64,000 nucleotides of DNA from Odoribacter sp. (GCA_013824715.1 PNOH01000005.1:80720-144719), one strand, 5' to 3'. Positions 26,467 through 37,120 are shown, counted from the stretch's first letter. The notes: a model not told the origin generated them from the letters alone. Numbers and translations are program-made.

Positions 26467-29406
26467 TTATTGATCCCCCCGCCGGATAGCATCGTAAATA
26501 GCCTGATGGATGTTAGTTCGTATGTTCAGGTCGTTGATCGTTGTCATTCTGCGTGTTGGATGTACGCGGTTCGAAAGGAAAATAAAAAGCAATTGGTTTT
26601 CAGGATCGGCCCAACAAAAAGTGCCGGTAAATCCGGTGTGCCCAAAACTATCGGGACTGGCGTTGGCTGCCGGAAATTTATTTTTGCCGTTGGTTCCCGG
26701 ATTTGGTTTATCGAACCCAAGTGCCCGGCGATTTTCGTTCAGGGGAAACTGAACTTTGGTGAACTCACGGATTGTTTCGGGCTTAATGTATTGTTTTCCT
26801 CCGTAATAGCCCAATTGCAGGTACATCTGCATCACTTTGGCCAGATCGTTGGCAGTACTGAAGAGGCCAGCATTGCCCGAAACACCGCCCAGCAATGCTG
26901 CCAGTTCATCGTGTACAAATCCTTGTAAAAGTTCTTTCCTGAAAGTAAGGTCAATTTCAGTAGGGACAATCTCTGTTATTGGAAACCTTTCGTAGGGTTT
27001 AAATCCGGTGGAAACAGCGCCTAATGAGTTAAAGAATTCCTTGTTCAAATATTCCTGAAAACTGGTTCCGGTCAATCGTTCGGTTATAAAAGGGAACAGG
27101 CTGAAACCTAAGTCGGAATAATGAAATTCTTTTTGAGCCCGTAATGGCGATTTGATGATGTCGGCTATAATTTGGTTTTTGAAATCAGTACGAGCATACA
27201 ATTTGTCGGATACCCTGATCTGAAATTTTTCCGAGGGTTGGCTGCGAAATACCCCATTCCGTAGTTTACTGTTACTTCCCGGTTCAAGCCAAAAGGGGAT
27301 AAAGCTTTGTAAACGTGCCTGATGGGTCAGGATATCACGAACAGTGATTTCTGCTTTATTGGTATTTTTGAACTCATCGAAATAGGTCGCAAAAGGCTTA
27401 TCCAGATTGATTTTCTTCTGGTCGTACAACTTCATGATTGCTGGCAATGCCGCTGTAATTTTGGTAACTGATGCCAGATCGTACAGGTTGTTGTTTTGTA
27501 CTGCCTGAACCTTTTCGTAGGTAAAAAAGCCGTAACTTCTATTAAATATGACTTTCCCGTTTTTGGCAACCAAAACCTGACAACCAGGGAATGCCTTCCT
27601 GTTTATTCCAGATTCTGCCAGAGAGTCGAGTTTTGAATTCAGGAAGGCTGAGCTGATATTTACCTCTTCAGGAAGCGTATATTTCAGGCGATGGATGGAT
27701 TTTGTCTCAATTCCTGAATGTATCGGGAACATATCCTTCACGGTAATTGGTAGTTTACCGGTTGCATCTGTAGCTCCAAAGATTAATTGTGCCGCCATTT
27801 CCTGAGCAATTGAATCATCCTGATAGGCAATTATTAAACTTTTGGTATTGGTGATTGAAGGAAAATTGGGGAGCGAATAAGGATTTCCAAAATAAGAAAT
27901 AATTGTATTCCGGCCTTTAAGTTTTTCAATCAATTCAATTTGCTGATCGGTAATGCCGAACCGCCTTGAAGGGTACAAACCCATTCCGTTCATACCAATA
28001 ATCACCAGGTTGTACGGATTTAGCTGGTTGAGCAGACTGTTTATTTCTACTTCTGAAGGAGTTTTGCCAATATTGAAATGATCAACTTCAGCATAGTTTT
28101 CAAGCATTTTCTGGAAAGGCGTCAGTTGTTCAGAACCAAACATCAGGCTGGCCAATTTTAGTGTATCCAACCGTTGTAACGGAATCATGTTAAGTTGATT
28201 GATCAGTACAGTCAGAGATTGCTCATGAAGCAGCCGTTTGGTAAGCTGGTAGTGATTGTCGTTTAATTTCGGAGTTAGATTTTTTGTTTCAACCGGTTTT
28301 TGTTGATCGAGCCCGAGCCATTTTTTTACGGTCAAAATTTTCCTGCATTTGTCATCGATTTCGGTAACTGTTAATTCTCCATTTTTAACTGCAAGTTTCA
28401 CCGCTGAAATAGCCCGATCCAAACGAGGCACTATTTCGACCATGTCATTGCCTGCTTTCAGCGCTCTTACCGAAGATTCCGCTGATGAATACAAATTACT
28501 GATCCCTCTCATATTCATCGCATCAGTAATGACCAAACCGTTGAACCCTAAATCTTTTCTAAGTTTTTTATTAATAATTTCGGATGAAATTGTTGCCGGA
28601 ATTCTGCCATCCGGTTCAAGCGCCGGAACCTGCAAATGACCGGTCATAATGGCACCAATCCCTTTATTGATGAGGTATGCAAATGGAAATATTTCAATAG
28701 AATCGAGTTGATTTTTATTCTGCGAAATTATTGGAAGATCGTGATGCGAATCTGCATCGGTGTCGCCATGGCCGGGAAAATGTTTTGCAGTTGCCAAAAC
28801 GCCTGCATCCTGCATTCCACTGGCATATAACCATGATTTTCGGGCTACCTGCATCTGGTCTTCACCAAACGAACGGTGATTGATAACCGGGTTAGAGGGA
28901 TTTATGTTGATGTCGGAAACCGGGGCCATATTCATGTGGATGCCAAGCATTCGGCATTGTTCACCGATTTCGAATCCCATCCGATAAATTAAAGTATCGC
29001 TGGATATTGCTCCCAAAGCCATTTGCACCGGATAACTCAAAGTTGAATCTAACCTGAATCCCAATCCATTCTCAGCGTCAATGGCAATCAAAAGAGGTAT
29101 GTTCGATGCCTGTTGCAATTGAATCGAAATTTTTGCCTGTGCAATAGGTCCGCCCTGCATGAAAATGACCCCTCCTACCTCATTTTTCTTAACTTGCCGT
29201 AGAAGTTCTTCGACATGCTGAGATTTATTATTTGAATAAGCCTGAATCATAAAAAGCTGGCCAATCTTTTGGTCCAGTGTCATTTTTATCAACAACGAAT
29301 CAACCCATTGATCTTTATTGTGCTTTAAAAAATCTGGTTTTTCTTGTGCCAGTGAAATTCCTGAAAGTAAAATCAGGAAGAAAAGTAATTGGGATATTTT
29401 TTTCAT
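26467..29406 (-). CDS. NagZ-like GH3 glycosidase fused to a serine hydrolase (beta-lactamase fold)
   Basis: This 979-residue two-enzyme fusion has a signal peptide (about 1-20). Residues ~35-380 form a GH3 domain with the NagZ signature KHFPGHGDTD (208-217, H213 as acid/base partner) and nucleophile D295 in LVITDAMNM. A GH3 C-terminal-like domain follows (about 395-590). Residues ~600-979 are a class C beta-lactamase/transpeptidase-like domain with S646-V-T-K649, HYSDLGFS and GHTGFTGT. The likely job is to strip GlcNAc from muropeptides and hydrolyse or transfer the peptide in the periplasm. This fusion is known in Bacteroidota. Confidence 0.9.
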   Translation of the reverse strand: MKKISQLLFFLILLSGISLAQEKPDFLKHNKDQWVDSLLIKMTLDQKIGQLFMIQAYSNNKSQHVEELLRQVKKNEVGGVIFMQGGPIAQAKISIQLQQASNIPLLIAIDAENGLGFRLDSTLSYPVQMALGAISSDTLIYRMGFEIGEQCRMLGIHMNMAPVSDININPSNPVINHRSFGEDQMQVARKSWLYASGMQDAGVLATAKHFPGHGDTDADSHHDLPIISQNKNQLDSIEIFPFAYLINKGIGAIMTGHLQVPALEPDGRIPATISSEIINKKLRKDLGFNGLVITDAMNMRGISNLYSSAESSVRALKAGNDMVEIVPRLDRAISAVKLAVKNGELTVTEIDDKCRKILTVKKWLGLDQQKPVETKNLTPKLNDNHYQLTKRLLHEQSLTVLINQLNMIPLQRLDTLKLASLMFGSEQLTPFQKMLENYAEVDHFNIGKTPSEVEINSLLNQLNPYNLVIIGMNGMGLYPSRRFGITDQQIELIEKLKGRNTIISYFGNPYSLPNFPSITNTKSLIIAYQDDSIAQEMAAQLIFGATDATGKLPITVKDMFPIHSGIETKSIHRLKYTLPEEVNISSAFLNSKLDSLAESGINRKAFPGCQVLVAKNGKVIFNRSYGFFTYEKVQAVQNNNLYDLASVTKITAALPAIMKLYDQKKINLDKPFATYFDEFKNTNKAEITVRDILTHQARLQSFIPFWLEPGSNSKLRNGVFRSQPSEKFQIRVSDKLYARTDFKNQIIADIIKSPLRAQKEFHYSDLGFSLFPFITERLTGTSFQEYLNKEFFNSLGAVSTGFKPYERFPITEIVPTEIDLTFRKELLQGFVHDELAALLGGVSGNAGLFSTANDLAKVMQMYLQLGYYGGKQYIKPETIREFTKVQFPLNENRRALGFDKPNPGTNGKNKFPAANASPDSFGHTGFTGTFCWADPENQLLFIFLSNRVHPTRRMTTINDLNIRTNIHQAIYDAIRRGDQ

Positions 29407-29731
29407 TCGGGTCTCAGATCAGTGGGCAAAGTTAAAAAACTATGAAAATGTTTGACCTTAACTGATCAGGCATTTTGAAATAGTGAATATTAAAAAAATA
29501 TTGATTTGTTAATGTTTAAAAACTACTTTGATAATATTTTACAAGTGATTGCTGAAAAACAAGTTAAAGAACATTTTGTCGTAGTTTGCCTTTATTTACT
29601 GACATTTCCGAAGGCTTTAAAATTGATTTTGGCACATAATGGCCTGAATGTTAAAAAATGTGAAAATCATTTGTTATTTTTGGAATACTAAGTATTAGAA
29701 TTCAACGTTTATAATCTGAAAAAACCTGGAG
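29407..29731. other. Divergent intergenic region
   Basis: An AT-rich gap between the GH3 fusion gene (read leftwards) and the lipoprotein gene (read rightwards). A 61-codon frame (29506-29691) has no family resemblance and no ribosome-binding site, so I take it as chance. Promoters for both neighbours are expected here, but I see no convincing TAnnTTTG box. Confidence 0.5.
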
Positions 29732-31177
29732 TTGAAGAAACTTATCTACATATTACTGGTAGTATTTTCAATAGGCTATTTAATCTCATGTGAAGATGAG
29801 AAATATCTTTCTTCCTCCGATGTAAAACTTCTTTTTTCGGTGGATACGGTCATGTTCGACACTGTTTTTACCACCATCGGATCAACCACTCAGCATCTTA
29901 AGATTTACAATCCATTCGATCAGAAAATCCTCATTTCTTCAATAAAACTGGCAAAGGGCGAAACATCAAATTTCAGGCTGAATATTAATGGTGTTTCGGC
30001 TAACGAGGTTCAGAACCTGGAGATTGCGCCTTTCGATAGTATGTATATTTTCGTTGAGGTTACTATTGATCCAAGTGGTCAAAATCTTCCCTTAGTTGTT
30101 AAGGATTCAATTGAGTTCGTCACAAACTCAAATCCCCAACATGTTGATCTGTTGGCCTGGGGACAGGATTTTAAACTGATTAAACGACAGATATTAAAAA
30201 CAACAACCTGGACTAATGATAAACCATACCTGGTATATAACTATGCTTATGTTGACAGTAATGCCACTTTAACCATTGAGCCGGGAACAAAAATTTATTT
30301 TCATAAGGATGCGGGTTTATATGTGAAGGGAAAAGTTTTAGCCAAAGGGACCATCAACAGTCCAATCTTATTTTATGGCGACAGACTTGAAGATGTTTAT
30401 GCCAATGTTCCTGATCAATGGAATGGTATTTTATTGTATTCAGGAAGTAAAAACAACGAATTTGCAAACGTTGAAATTAAAAATGCCAATATCGGGCTTC
30501 AGGTAGGAAATATTGAGAATGAGGGTTTTGCGACAGTGAAACTTACCAATACTAAAATTCAAAACATGGCTTATGCCGGAATATTTGCCATGAAATCTGA
30601 TATTGAGGCGAATAATTGTCTGGTAACTAATTGTGGTTTTTATGCCGTGGCTCTTCTTGTCGGAGGGAACTATGAATTCAATCATTCAACAATAGCTAAC
30701 TATTGGGGCGGTTATGGGTTTAAAGCCCGAAGTACGCCGGCTGTGTTAATTTCTAATATACTAAGTGTTTCAAAAGATAAACCAAATTATATCGGTGATA
30801 TTGTTAAAGCCGATTTTGGCAACTCCATTATCGCCGGAAATGCAATAGATGGGAATGAAATATTCCTAAAAGGAAATTCCGAAGCATTGCTAAACTACAA
30901 ATTCGACCGCTGTATTTTGCAAGTTGCCGATACGTTTAAAACCACTAATACTGATCATTTTATTAATGTTTTGAGAGGGTTAGGTTCAGAGCCCAAATTT
31001 GTTGACCCGTACAAAAAGATGAATTTTGAACTGGATACACTAAGTCCTGCCATAGACGCTGCAAAAGTTGCGATCGGCAAGCTGTTTCCGTTCGATTTAA
31101 AAGGTCGCGATCGTTTCCTGGATAAAGGCCCGGATATCGGCGCTCTTGAACGTCAGGTAAAGAAAGCCTCAAAATAA
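29732..31177 (+). CDS. Lipoprotein with right-handed beta-helix fold
   Basis: This 481-residue protein has a lipoprotein signal MKKLIYILLVVFSIGYLISC (lipobox cysteine at 20). The N-terminal part is an Ig-like sandwich (about 30-150, LKIYNPFDQKILISSIKLAK). A parallel beta-helix follows (about 160-420), with repeated turns such as IEPGTKIYFHKDAGLYVKGK and FANVEIKNANIGLQVG, and a late choice-type end (GPDIGALER). GPDIGALE is the usual last turn of Bacteroidota beta-helix surface proteins. The start must be TTG (29732), since an in-frame stop lies shortly upstream and no ATG precedes the signal peptide. The ligand is unknown. Confidence 0.8.
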   Translation: MKKLIYILLVVFSIGYLISCEDEKYLSSSDVKLLFSVDTVMFDTVFTTIGSTTQHLKIYNPFDQKILISSIKLAKGETSNFRLNINGVSANEVQNLEIAPFDSMYIFVEVTIDPSGQNLPLVVKDSIEFVTNSNPQHVDLLAWGQDFKLIKRQILKTTTWTNDKPYLVYNYAYVDSNATLTIEPGTKIYFHKDAGLYVKGKVLAKGTINSPILFYGDRLEDVYANVPDQWNGILLYSGSKNNEFANVEIKNANIGLQVGNIENEGFATVKLTNTKIQNMAYAGIFAMKSDIEANNCLVTNCGFYAVALLVGGNYEFNHSTIANYWGGYGFKARSTPAVLISNILSVSKDKPNYIGDIVKADFGNSIIAGNAIDGNEIFLKGNSEALLNYKFDRCILQVADTFKTTNTDHFINVLRGLGSEPKFVDPYKKMNFELDTLSPAIDAAKVAIGKLFPFDLKGRDRFLDKGPDIGALERQVKKASK

Positions 31178-31275
31178 GCTATGCCCTTCATTTTGCCCTG
31201 ATTGGTTTTTTCATTACTTTCCCTTACTAAAATCAATATACTTCTTTGTCTGTTATTCTGAAGTTTTTCATAGAT

Positions 31276-32313
31276 ATGAAGCAGTTGTCAGTTCTTGGTT
31301 TTCTGCTGGTCTTGCTGATGGCTCATGAAAGTCAAAGTCAGGACAGATCAGTAAAAGATGAGTATTCGTTCATGTTCTATAATGCCGAGAATTACTTTGA
31401 TTGTGAAAATGATTCCTTGACAAATGATGACGAATTCACTTCTGAAGGGGCTAGAAGATGGAATAAGGGGAGATTACTGGATAAGACCGACCGTTTGGCA
31501 AAAGTCATTATTGCATCTGGCAAATGGAATCCTCCATTGTTTGTCGGACTCTGCGAGATTGAAAACAGGAGAGTGCTTGAATTACTGACGAAAAGCACAA
31601 TCTTATCCAAATACAATTATAAAATTATTCAGAAGGATTCACCTGACGAAAGGGGAATCGATGTTGCCTTCATTTATCGCCCGGATTTATTCCGGCCTTT
31701 TGATTACCAGTCCATAAAAGTAGCAGATCGAACAGAACCAACATTCAAAACCAGGGAAATCCTTCAGGTTAGCGGAGTTTTGAATGGCTGTGATACCATC
31801 CATGTGTTTGTAAACCACTGGCCTTCGAGGTATGGCGGAATTATGGAAACGGTCAGGTTTCGTAAATTGGCGGCTGAAGCGCTCAAAAATGCAGTGGAAA
31901 ACATGAAGATTAAATTCCCGGGAGCAAAAATTGTTTGTACCGGCGATTTTAATGATACACCCCGTGATGAAAGCCTGACTAAAGTATTTGAAGCGAAAGA
32001 AACTGATCATGCCGATCAATGGGGTGAGATGATAAACCTATCATCAGGATGGATGTCGGCGGCGGTACAAACCTTGAAGAATCAGTATTCATGGGAGGTT
32101 TTTGATCAATGGATTGTTTCGGACAGTTTTCTGAGCGCCAATCGTTGCTTCAAATTTTTAAATGCTGAAATTATGAAAGCTTCCTTTTTACTTGAACCTG
32201 ACCCCAAATTTGGTGGTGTAAAACCAAAACGCACTTACATCGGATTCAAATATCAGGAAGGCTTTTCTGATCATCTTCCTGTACTGATTCGGATTCAATT
32301 GCTGAATCACTGA
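31276..32313 (+). CDS. Secreted endonuclease/exonuclease/phosphatase family protein
   Basis: About 345 residues from the ATG at 31276, which gives a clean signal peptide ([20 protein letters not shown]). The EEP fold shows [11 protein letters not shown], the metal-binding glutamate in [36 protein letters not shown] and the final SDHLPV histidine. All catalytic positions of the DNase I-like superfamily are present. Substrate (nucleic acid, phospholipid or phosphosugar) cannot be told. Its last seven bases overlap the end of the convergent CCA-adding gene. Confidence 0.88.
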   Translation: MKQLSVLGFLLVLLMAHESQSQDRSVKDEYSFMFYNAENYFDCENDSLTNDDEFTSEGARRWNKGRLLDKTDRLAKVIIASGKWNPPLFVGLCEIENRRVLELLTKSTILSKYNYKIIQKDSPDERGIDVAFIYRPDLFRPFDYQSIKVADRTEPTFKTREILQVSGVLNGCDTIHVFVNHWPSRYGGIMETVRFRKLAAEALKNAVENMKIKFPGAKIVCTGDFNDTPRDESLTKVFEAKETDHADQWGEMINLSSGWMSAAVQTLKNQYSWEVFDQWIVSDSFLSANRCFKFLNAEIMKASFLLEPDPKFGGVKPKRTYIGFKYQEGFSDHLPVLIRIQLLNH

Positions 32314-33722
32314 TTATTAACATGGACTAAGCCAAGTTCCTTCGCCTTTTCCAGCATGAATTGATACGCCTGATCATGATCGTTTTGAATGATTCCATCA
32401 AGGATGGCTTCTTTTATTGCACTTTTAATCAAACCAATTTCTTTGCAAGGACTTAGTCCAAAAACTTCCATGATTGTTTCTCCGGTAACTGGAGGCTGAA
32501 AATTCCGGATATGATCCCTCTCTTCCAGATCTTTAAGTTTTTGGCGTACAAGCTGAAAATTGGCGTAGTATTTTTTTACTTTCTGCTGATTTTTGGAAGT
32601 AATGTCAGCCTCGCAAAGAGTCATCAAATCGTCAATGTCATCTCCTGCTTCGAAAAGCAATCTTCGAACAGCCGAATCAGTCACTTCCTCTTCTGAAAGT
32701 ACAATTGGCCGCATATGAAGTTCTACCAGCTTCTGAACGTATTTCATCTTTTCATTCAGCGGAAACTTCATTCTTTTAAACATTGTAGGCACCATTTTGG
32801 CGCCGATGAAATTGTGGGAATGGAATGTCCAGCCCAATTGCGGCGAATACTTTTTTGTTGCCGGTTTGGCGATATCATGAAGTAAAGCGGACCAACGCAG
32901 CCATAAATTATCTGTGTTTGGTGCAATGCGGTCGAGTACCTCTAAAGTATGGTAAAAATTGTCTTTATGACCAATCCCATTCATTTCTTCCTGTCCTTTC
33001 ATCCGGTATAATTCAGGAAAAATGATCTCCAATACACCTGTCTTTTCCAGCAGCTTAAATCCGATAGATGGTTTTGAAGACAAAATTATTTTATTGAGTT
33101 CTTCCCCAATTCTTTCTTTCGAAATAATATGAATCCGGTCCTTGTTTTTTGCGATCGCAACAAGTGTTTTATGCTCAATGGTAAAACCCAGTTGGGTAGC
33201 AAAACGGATTGCCCTCATCATTCGCAGAGGATCATCAGAAAACGTAATTCCCGGTTCGAGTGGGGTACGGATAATCTGGTCTTCAATATCCTGAATTCCA
33301 CCAAATGGATCAATCAGTTCGCCAAAACGATGGCCGTTCAGGCAGATGGCAAGTGCGTTGATTGTAAAATCTCTCCGGTTTTGGTCTTCCTCAAGTGTTC
33401 CGTCTTCTACAATGGGATTTCTGGAATCTTCCTGATACGATTCTTTGCGGGCGCCCACAAATTCTACCTCGAGCGATTGGTACTTAAGCATGGCCGTACC
33501 ATAAGTTTTAAACACGCTTACCTGAATGTTTGGCCCTAATTTTTTGGCTACCATTTCGGCTAATTGAATGCCGCTTCCAATGGTTACTATATCAATGTCG
33601 GGCGATGGCCGGTTTAAGATCAGGTCCCTGACATAACCGCCAATTACATAAGTTTCCTGATTGAGATGGTCGGCTAGTGAAGATATTACAGAAAATATGT
33701 GGTGCTGCAAATGTTGCTTCAT
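32307..33722 (-). CDS. cca: CCA tRNA nucleotidyltransferase / polyA polymerase family, with HD domain
   Basis: This 471-residue class II nucleotidyltransferase adds or repairs the CCA end of tRNAs. The N-terminal catalytic head has [20 protein letters not shown] with the two metal-binding aspartates, and the B/C motifs include [16 protein letters not shown] and [12 protein letters not shown]. An HD domain ([15 protein letters not shown]) follows at about 245-260, then the RNA-binding tail. The tRNA-Val gene in this window lacks an encoded CCA, so such activity is needed. It is divergent from thioredoxin. Confidence 0.92.
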   Translation of the reverse strand: MKQHLQHHIFSVISSLADHLNQETYVIGGYVRDLILNRPSPDIDIVTIGSGIQLAEMVAKKLGPNIQVSVFKTYGTAMLKYQSLEVEFVGARKESYQEDSRNPIVEDGTLEEDQNRRDFTINALAICLNGHRFGELIDPFGGIQDIEDQIIRTPLEPGITFSDDPLRMMRAIRFATQLGFTIEHKTLVAIAKNKDRIHIISKERIGEELNKIILSSKPSIGFKLLEKTGVLEIIFPELYRMKGQEEMNGIGHKDNFYHTLEVLDRIAPNTDNLWLRWSALLHDIAKPATKKYSPQLGWTFHSHNFIGAKMVPTMFKRMKFPLNEKMKYVQKLVELHMRPIVLSEEEVTDSAVRRLLFEAGDDIDDLMTLCEADITSKNQQKVKKYYANFQLVRQKLKDLEERDHIRNFQPPVTGETIMEVFGLSPCKEIGLIKSAIKEAILDGIIQNDHDQAYQFMLEKAKELGLVHVNNQ

Positions 33723-33875
33723 GAAAAAAATTCCGGAATGTGGATATTTAAATACTTATATATGACAATTTGTTTTCAGATTGTGACAAAATTACAATTA
33801 ATTGCAGTTTCAGGCTTCAATCGAACTTTTTTATTTGTTGGCACATGAATTGATATCCATATATCAAAAAATGTA

Positions 33876-33883
33876 TATATTTG
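33876..33883 (+). promoter_or_regulatory. Candidate -7 box upstream of the thioredoxin gene
   Basis: TATATTTG matches TAnnTTTG 19 bases before the ATG at 33903. No TTTG lies at the ideal distance upstream, so the -33 element is weak. Confidence 0.4.
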
Positions 33884-33902
33884 TATAATTAAAATTTTAG
33901 CC

Positions 33903-34274
33903 ATGTTAGAACATTTAAATCAAGAGACATTCAAAGCGAAAGTATTCAATTTTGAACTCAATAAAGAATGGAAATACGAAGGGAAAGTTCCTTGTATGAT
34001 TGACTTTTATGCCGATTGGTGTGGCCCATGCAAAATGGTTGCCCCTGTATTGGAAGAACTCCAGAAAGAATATGGGAATAATCTTGTTATTTATAAGGTT
34101 AACACCGAAAATGAGCGCGAACTTTCGGCCATGTTCGGTATTCAAAGCATTCCTTCCTTACTGTTTGTCCCGATTGACGGTCAGCCACAAATGGCGATGG
34201 GCGCTTTGCCAAAATCAACATTTGAAAAAGCAATTGCTGATGTACTGAATGTACAGAAGCCGATAATCAATTAA
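33903..34274 (+). CDS. Thioredoxin
   Basis: This 123-residue cytosolic thioredoxin (no signal peptide) has the active site DFYADWCGPCKMVAPV (C40, C43), the cis-proline loop GIQSIPSLLF and an N-terminal extension of about 25 residues. It reduces protein disulfides using thioredoxin reductase. It stands alone between the cca and murF genes; its stop codon overlaps the end of convergent murF by four bases. Confidence 0.93.
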   Translation: MLEHLNQETFKAKVFNFELNKEWKYEGKVPCMIDFYADWCGPCKMVAPVLEELQKEYGNNLVIYKVNTENERELSAMFGIQSIPSLLFVPIDGQPQMAMGALPKSTFEKAIADVLNVQKPIIN

Positions 34275-35563
34275 TTCAGTAAATCCAGAATTTTCTCGAG
34301 ATGGATCCCTCTGGATCCTTTGATCAGAATAAATTTGTTTTCAATAGGTTGTGTTTTTAGGTAGTTAGAAAGAAGTTCGACTTGTTCGAACTTCTTTTTT
34401 TCTGTCCGGTCTTTTGTACATTTAAAAAGTGGGCCAACAAGAAAAACATCTGAAAAATTCTGATCTTCAATATAATCAACAATCTTTTGGTGCTCAGCTT
34501 CCGATGTTTCACCCAATTCGAGCATATCGCCCAGAATCAGGCATTTTTGAGCATTTTTAATATTTGTAAAGTTTTCGAGTGCCGCCATCATACTCGTTGG
34601 ATTGGCATTATAAGCATCCATGATAATGGTGTTCTTGTCTGTTCTGATCAACTGAGAGCGGTTATTTGACGGATTATAAGCAGAAAGAGCTTCCTGAATT
34701 TTCAAAGGGTCAACCTCAAAATATTTACCAACACATGCGGCAGCCAGTATGTTCTCCATATTGTAATCGCCAACCAGTTTTGATTTTAGATAAAGCCAGC
34801 CGCTTTCAAATAGAGCCTTAACCACCAGATAGCTATCAGTACTTGCCAGCTCTCCGGCCAAATAATAATCGGTCGAATTTCCGTAGGTGACTTTGTCAAC
34901 TCCTTTTGCTTGCTCAACCAGAAGCGGATTGTCAGCGTTAATAAAGCATTTCGCCTTTTTCGCTTTCAGAAAATGGTACAATTCAGATTTTGTCCTGATT
35001 ACTCCTTCGAATGAGCCAAAGCCTTCCAGGTGAGCTTTACCGATGTTGGTAATGATACCGTAATCAGGATTGGCAATTTGGCATAGTGCATTTATTTCTC
35101 CCTGATGGTTGGCTCCCATCTCAACGACCCCAATTTCGGTTTCTTTGGTCATTGATAAAAGAGTGAGAGGTACACCGATATGATTGTTGAGGTTTCCCTG
35201 AGTGAAATTGACTTTGAATTTTTGAGAGAGAACAGCAGCTACAAGCTCTTTAGTCGTAGTTTTCCCATTTGTTCCGGTGATAGCTAAAACTGGTAAACCT
35301 AGCTGATCGCGATGATAACGGGCTAATTGCTGAAGGTAGAGTAAAACATTGTCAACAACAATGAACCGATCGTTAGACGCAAATTCAGGTTCGTCAATTA
35401 CTGCAAATGCTGCTCCTTTAACTAAAGCTTCACCGGCAAACGCATTACCATTAAAAGTTTCTCCCTTTAAAGCAAAGAAAATACTGTTGACTGGAATATT
35501 TCTGGAGTCGGTTGTTATTACCGGATGAGCCAGAAAAATCGTGTATAAACTTCCGATGTTCAT
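34271..35563 (-). CDS. murF: UDP-N-acetylmuramoyl-tripeptide--D-alanyl-D-alanine ligase
   Basis: This 430-residue enzyme carries out the last cytoplasmic step of muropeptide assembly, adding D-Ala-D-Ala to the UDP-MurNAc tripeptide. The N-terminal substrate domain starts TDSRNIPVNSIFFALKG. The ATPase domain has P-loop VLAITGTNGKTTTKELVAA and EMGANHQGEI, and the C-terminal domain has MDAYNANPTSM and LGDMLELG. It follows gldJ on the same strand after a hairpin terminator (35574-35607), the gldJ-murF neighbourhood seen in other Bacteroidota. Confidence 0.93.
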   Translation of the reverse strand: MNIGSLYTIFLAHPVITTDSRNIPVNSIFFALKGETFNGNAFAGEALVKGAAFAVIDEPEFASNDRFIVVDNVLLYLQQLARYHRDQLGLPVLAITGTNGKTTTKELVAAVLSQKFKVNFTQGNLNNHIGVPLTLLSMTKETEIGVVEMGANHQGEINALCQIANPDYGIITNIGKAHLEGFGSFEGVIRTKSELYHFLKAKKAKCFINADNPLLVEQAKGVDKVTYGNSTDYYLAGELASTDSYLVVKALFESGWLYLKSKLVGDYNMENILAAACVGKYFEVDPLKIQEALSAYNPSNNRSQLIRTDKNTIIMDAYNANPTSMMAALENFTNIKNAQKCLILGDMLELGETSEAEHQKIVDYIEDQNFSDVFLVGPLFKCTKDRTEKKKFEQVELLSNYLKTQPIENKFILIKGSRGIHLEKILDLLN

Positions 35564-35573
35564 TTTTACGTTA

Positions 35574-35607
35574 AAAAATAAAACCTCACTTTTTTAAAAT
35601 GAGGTTT
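35574..35607 (-). terminator. Rho-independent terminator of gldJ
   Basis: Read leftwards, arms AAACCTCA (35607-35600) and TGAGGTTT (35588-35581) with an A/T loop precede a U-rich run to about 35574. It lies 27 bases beyond the gldJ stop and 10 bases before the murF ATG, so murF either depends on read-through or has a promoter inside gldJ. Confidence 0.75.
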
Positions 35608-35634
35608 CATATTATTATTTGCATTTTGAACTAA

Positions 35635-37086
35635 TTATAATCCATCAGGACTTCCGACACGGGTCATGGCACAACGGAATCCGAGATCGCTGGCTGATTC
35701 TGTTTCAGGTTTGTACCTGCGTGTTCCGGGAACTAACCAGTACGGACGATCTTTCCAGCTTCCTCCTTTGTAAATCCGTGCATGATCAGAAACAAGTGAA
35801 GAGAATTGTCCTTCTTTGGTTGACTGGATGTACATGTTGTCGGTTTTTGTTTTGTCCTTCTGTGCATTCCAATCTTCGCCTTCAATAACCTGCGAACGGT
35901 AATCTCCATCATCGAAGTTTCTGTAATCAGCAATTGTATCTTTAACCAGTTCACCAAATTCATTACGGACCAGTTTGCCATCAGTGTCAGTCCTGTATTT
36001 GGTAAATGTATTTCCACGGAATGGCTGAAATTCGGCTACATCGTTTGATGATTGCGGACGATATACGTCGCTTACCCATTCGTTAACATTGCCAGCCATA
36101 CAGTACAAGCCGTAATCATTAGGTTCGTACGATGTAACAGGAGCTGTAATATCGGCATTGTCGTTTAAGGCGCCAGCCATGCCCATTAAGTCTCCACGGC
36201 CACGGGTAAAGTTAGCCAACATCTGACCTTTTGTTTTCTTATTATCATCGCGTAAATGTGATCCTTTCCAGGGATATAGTTTACGGTCGGTCAATAATTC
36301 ATCTTCTGTATTTCCAACTAATCCTAAAGCTGCATATTCCCATTCAGCTTCGGTCGGCAGGCGGTAATTAGGTAGTAGCAATCCATCTTCCCAGCGAATC
36401 CTTCTGGCTGTTCCTGCTGCGTCTTTCAAAGGGTTTTTCCCTTCAGTTCCCTGATACATTCCGGCAAGAAATGTTTCGGTTGTAAATACATTCTGGCCAC
36501 TCTGGGTATTGTCTGAAACAATAATGCCTTTGTCTATGAGAATCTTTTCATTTACACGATCGGTTCTCCATTTGGAATAAGCATCAGCCTGTTTCCATGA
36601 AACACCAACTACCGGATATTCCCCGTATGCCGGATGCCGAAGATAATTGGTTATGTATGGTTCGTTATAGGCTAACTCTTCCCTCCAAACTAAAGTGTCG
36701 GGAAGTGCAACTTTGTATTTTTCAGGATTTGAAGGATAAACTCTTCTTACCCAGAATAAATATTCACGGTAATCAAGGTTTGAAACCTCAGTTTCATCCA
36801 TGTAAAATGATGCAACGGTAACTCTTCTGGGAACATTATTCCAGTCGTACATCACATCCTGCTCAACGCGGCCCATGGTAAAAGTACCTCCCTGGATAAA
36901 AACCAAACCGGGTCCGGTTTCCTGTGCATAGTTTTCATCTGACAGAAAACCACCATTTTTGGGGTCGCCAAAATCCCATCCAGTTGAATGGGACGTGCCG
37001 GTACTGCCACCCGTGCCTTTTCCAAACAATCCGCATCCTGCCATCAATGCAGCAAGACCAAATAAAATTATGGATCTAAATTTCAT
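35635..37086 (-). CDS. gldJ: Gliding motility / type IX secretion lipoprotein GldJ
   Basis: This 483-residue lipoprotein has signal MKFRSIILFGLAALMAGC (lipobox cysteine at 18). The main body is a formylglycine-generating-enzyme-like (SUMF1) fold: VFIQGGTFTMGR, SNLDYREYLFWV, RLPTEAEWEYAALG, GLYCMAGNVNEWVSDVYRP, and the end HARIYKGGSWKDRPYWLVPG and LGFRCAM. GldJ and its paralogue GldK/PorK share this fold; GldJ is preferred because it neighbours murF, porU and porV as in Flavobacterium. It stabilises the secretion and gliding machinery in the periplasm/outer membrane. It is divergent from porU. Confidence 0.87.
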   Translation of the reverse strand: MKFRSIILFGLAALMAGCGLFGKGTGGSTGTSHSTGWDFGDPKNGGFLSDENYAQETGPGLVFIQGGTFTMGRVEQDVMYDWNNVPRRVTVASFYMDETEVSNLDYREYLFWVRRVYPSNPEKYKVALPDTLVWREELAYNEPYITNYLRHPAYGEYPVVGVSWKQADAYSKWRTDRVNEKILIDKGIIVSDNTQSGQNVFTTETFLAGMYQGTEGKNPLKDAAGTARRIRWEDGLLLPNYRLPTEAEWEYAALGLVGNTEDELLTDRKLYPWKGSHLRDDNKKTKGQMLANFTRGRGDLMGMAGALNDNADITAPVTSYEPNDYGLYCMAGNVNEWVSDVYRPQSSNDVAEFQPFRGNTFTKYRTDTDGKLVRNEFGELVKDTIADYRNFDDGDYRSQVIEGEDWNAQKDKTKTDNMYIQSTKEGQFSSLVSDHARIYKGGSWKDRPYWLVPGTRRYKPETESASDLGFRCAMTRVGSPDGL

Positions 37087-37120
37087 GTTTTTCTTCTTTT
37101 CCGTTATTTTAAAAGACTCA

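Noticed and set aside
29506..29691. 61-codon frame on the plus strand in the gap after the GH3 fusion gene
   Set aside because: Low-complexity composition, no motif, and it lies where promoters of two divergent genes are expected.
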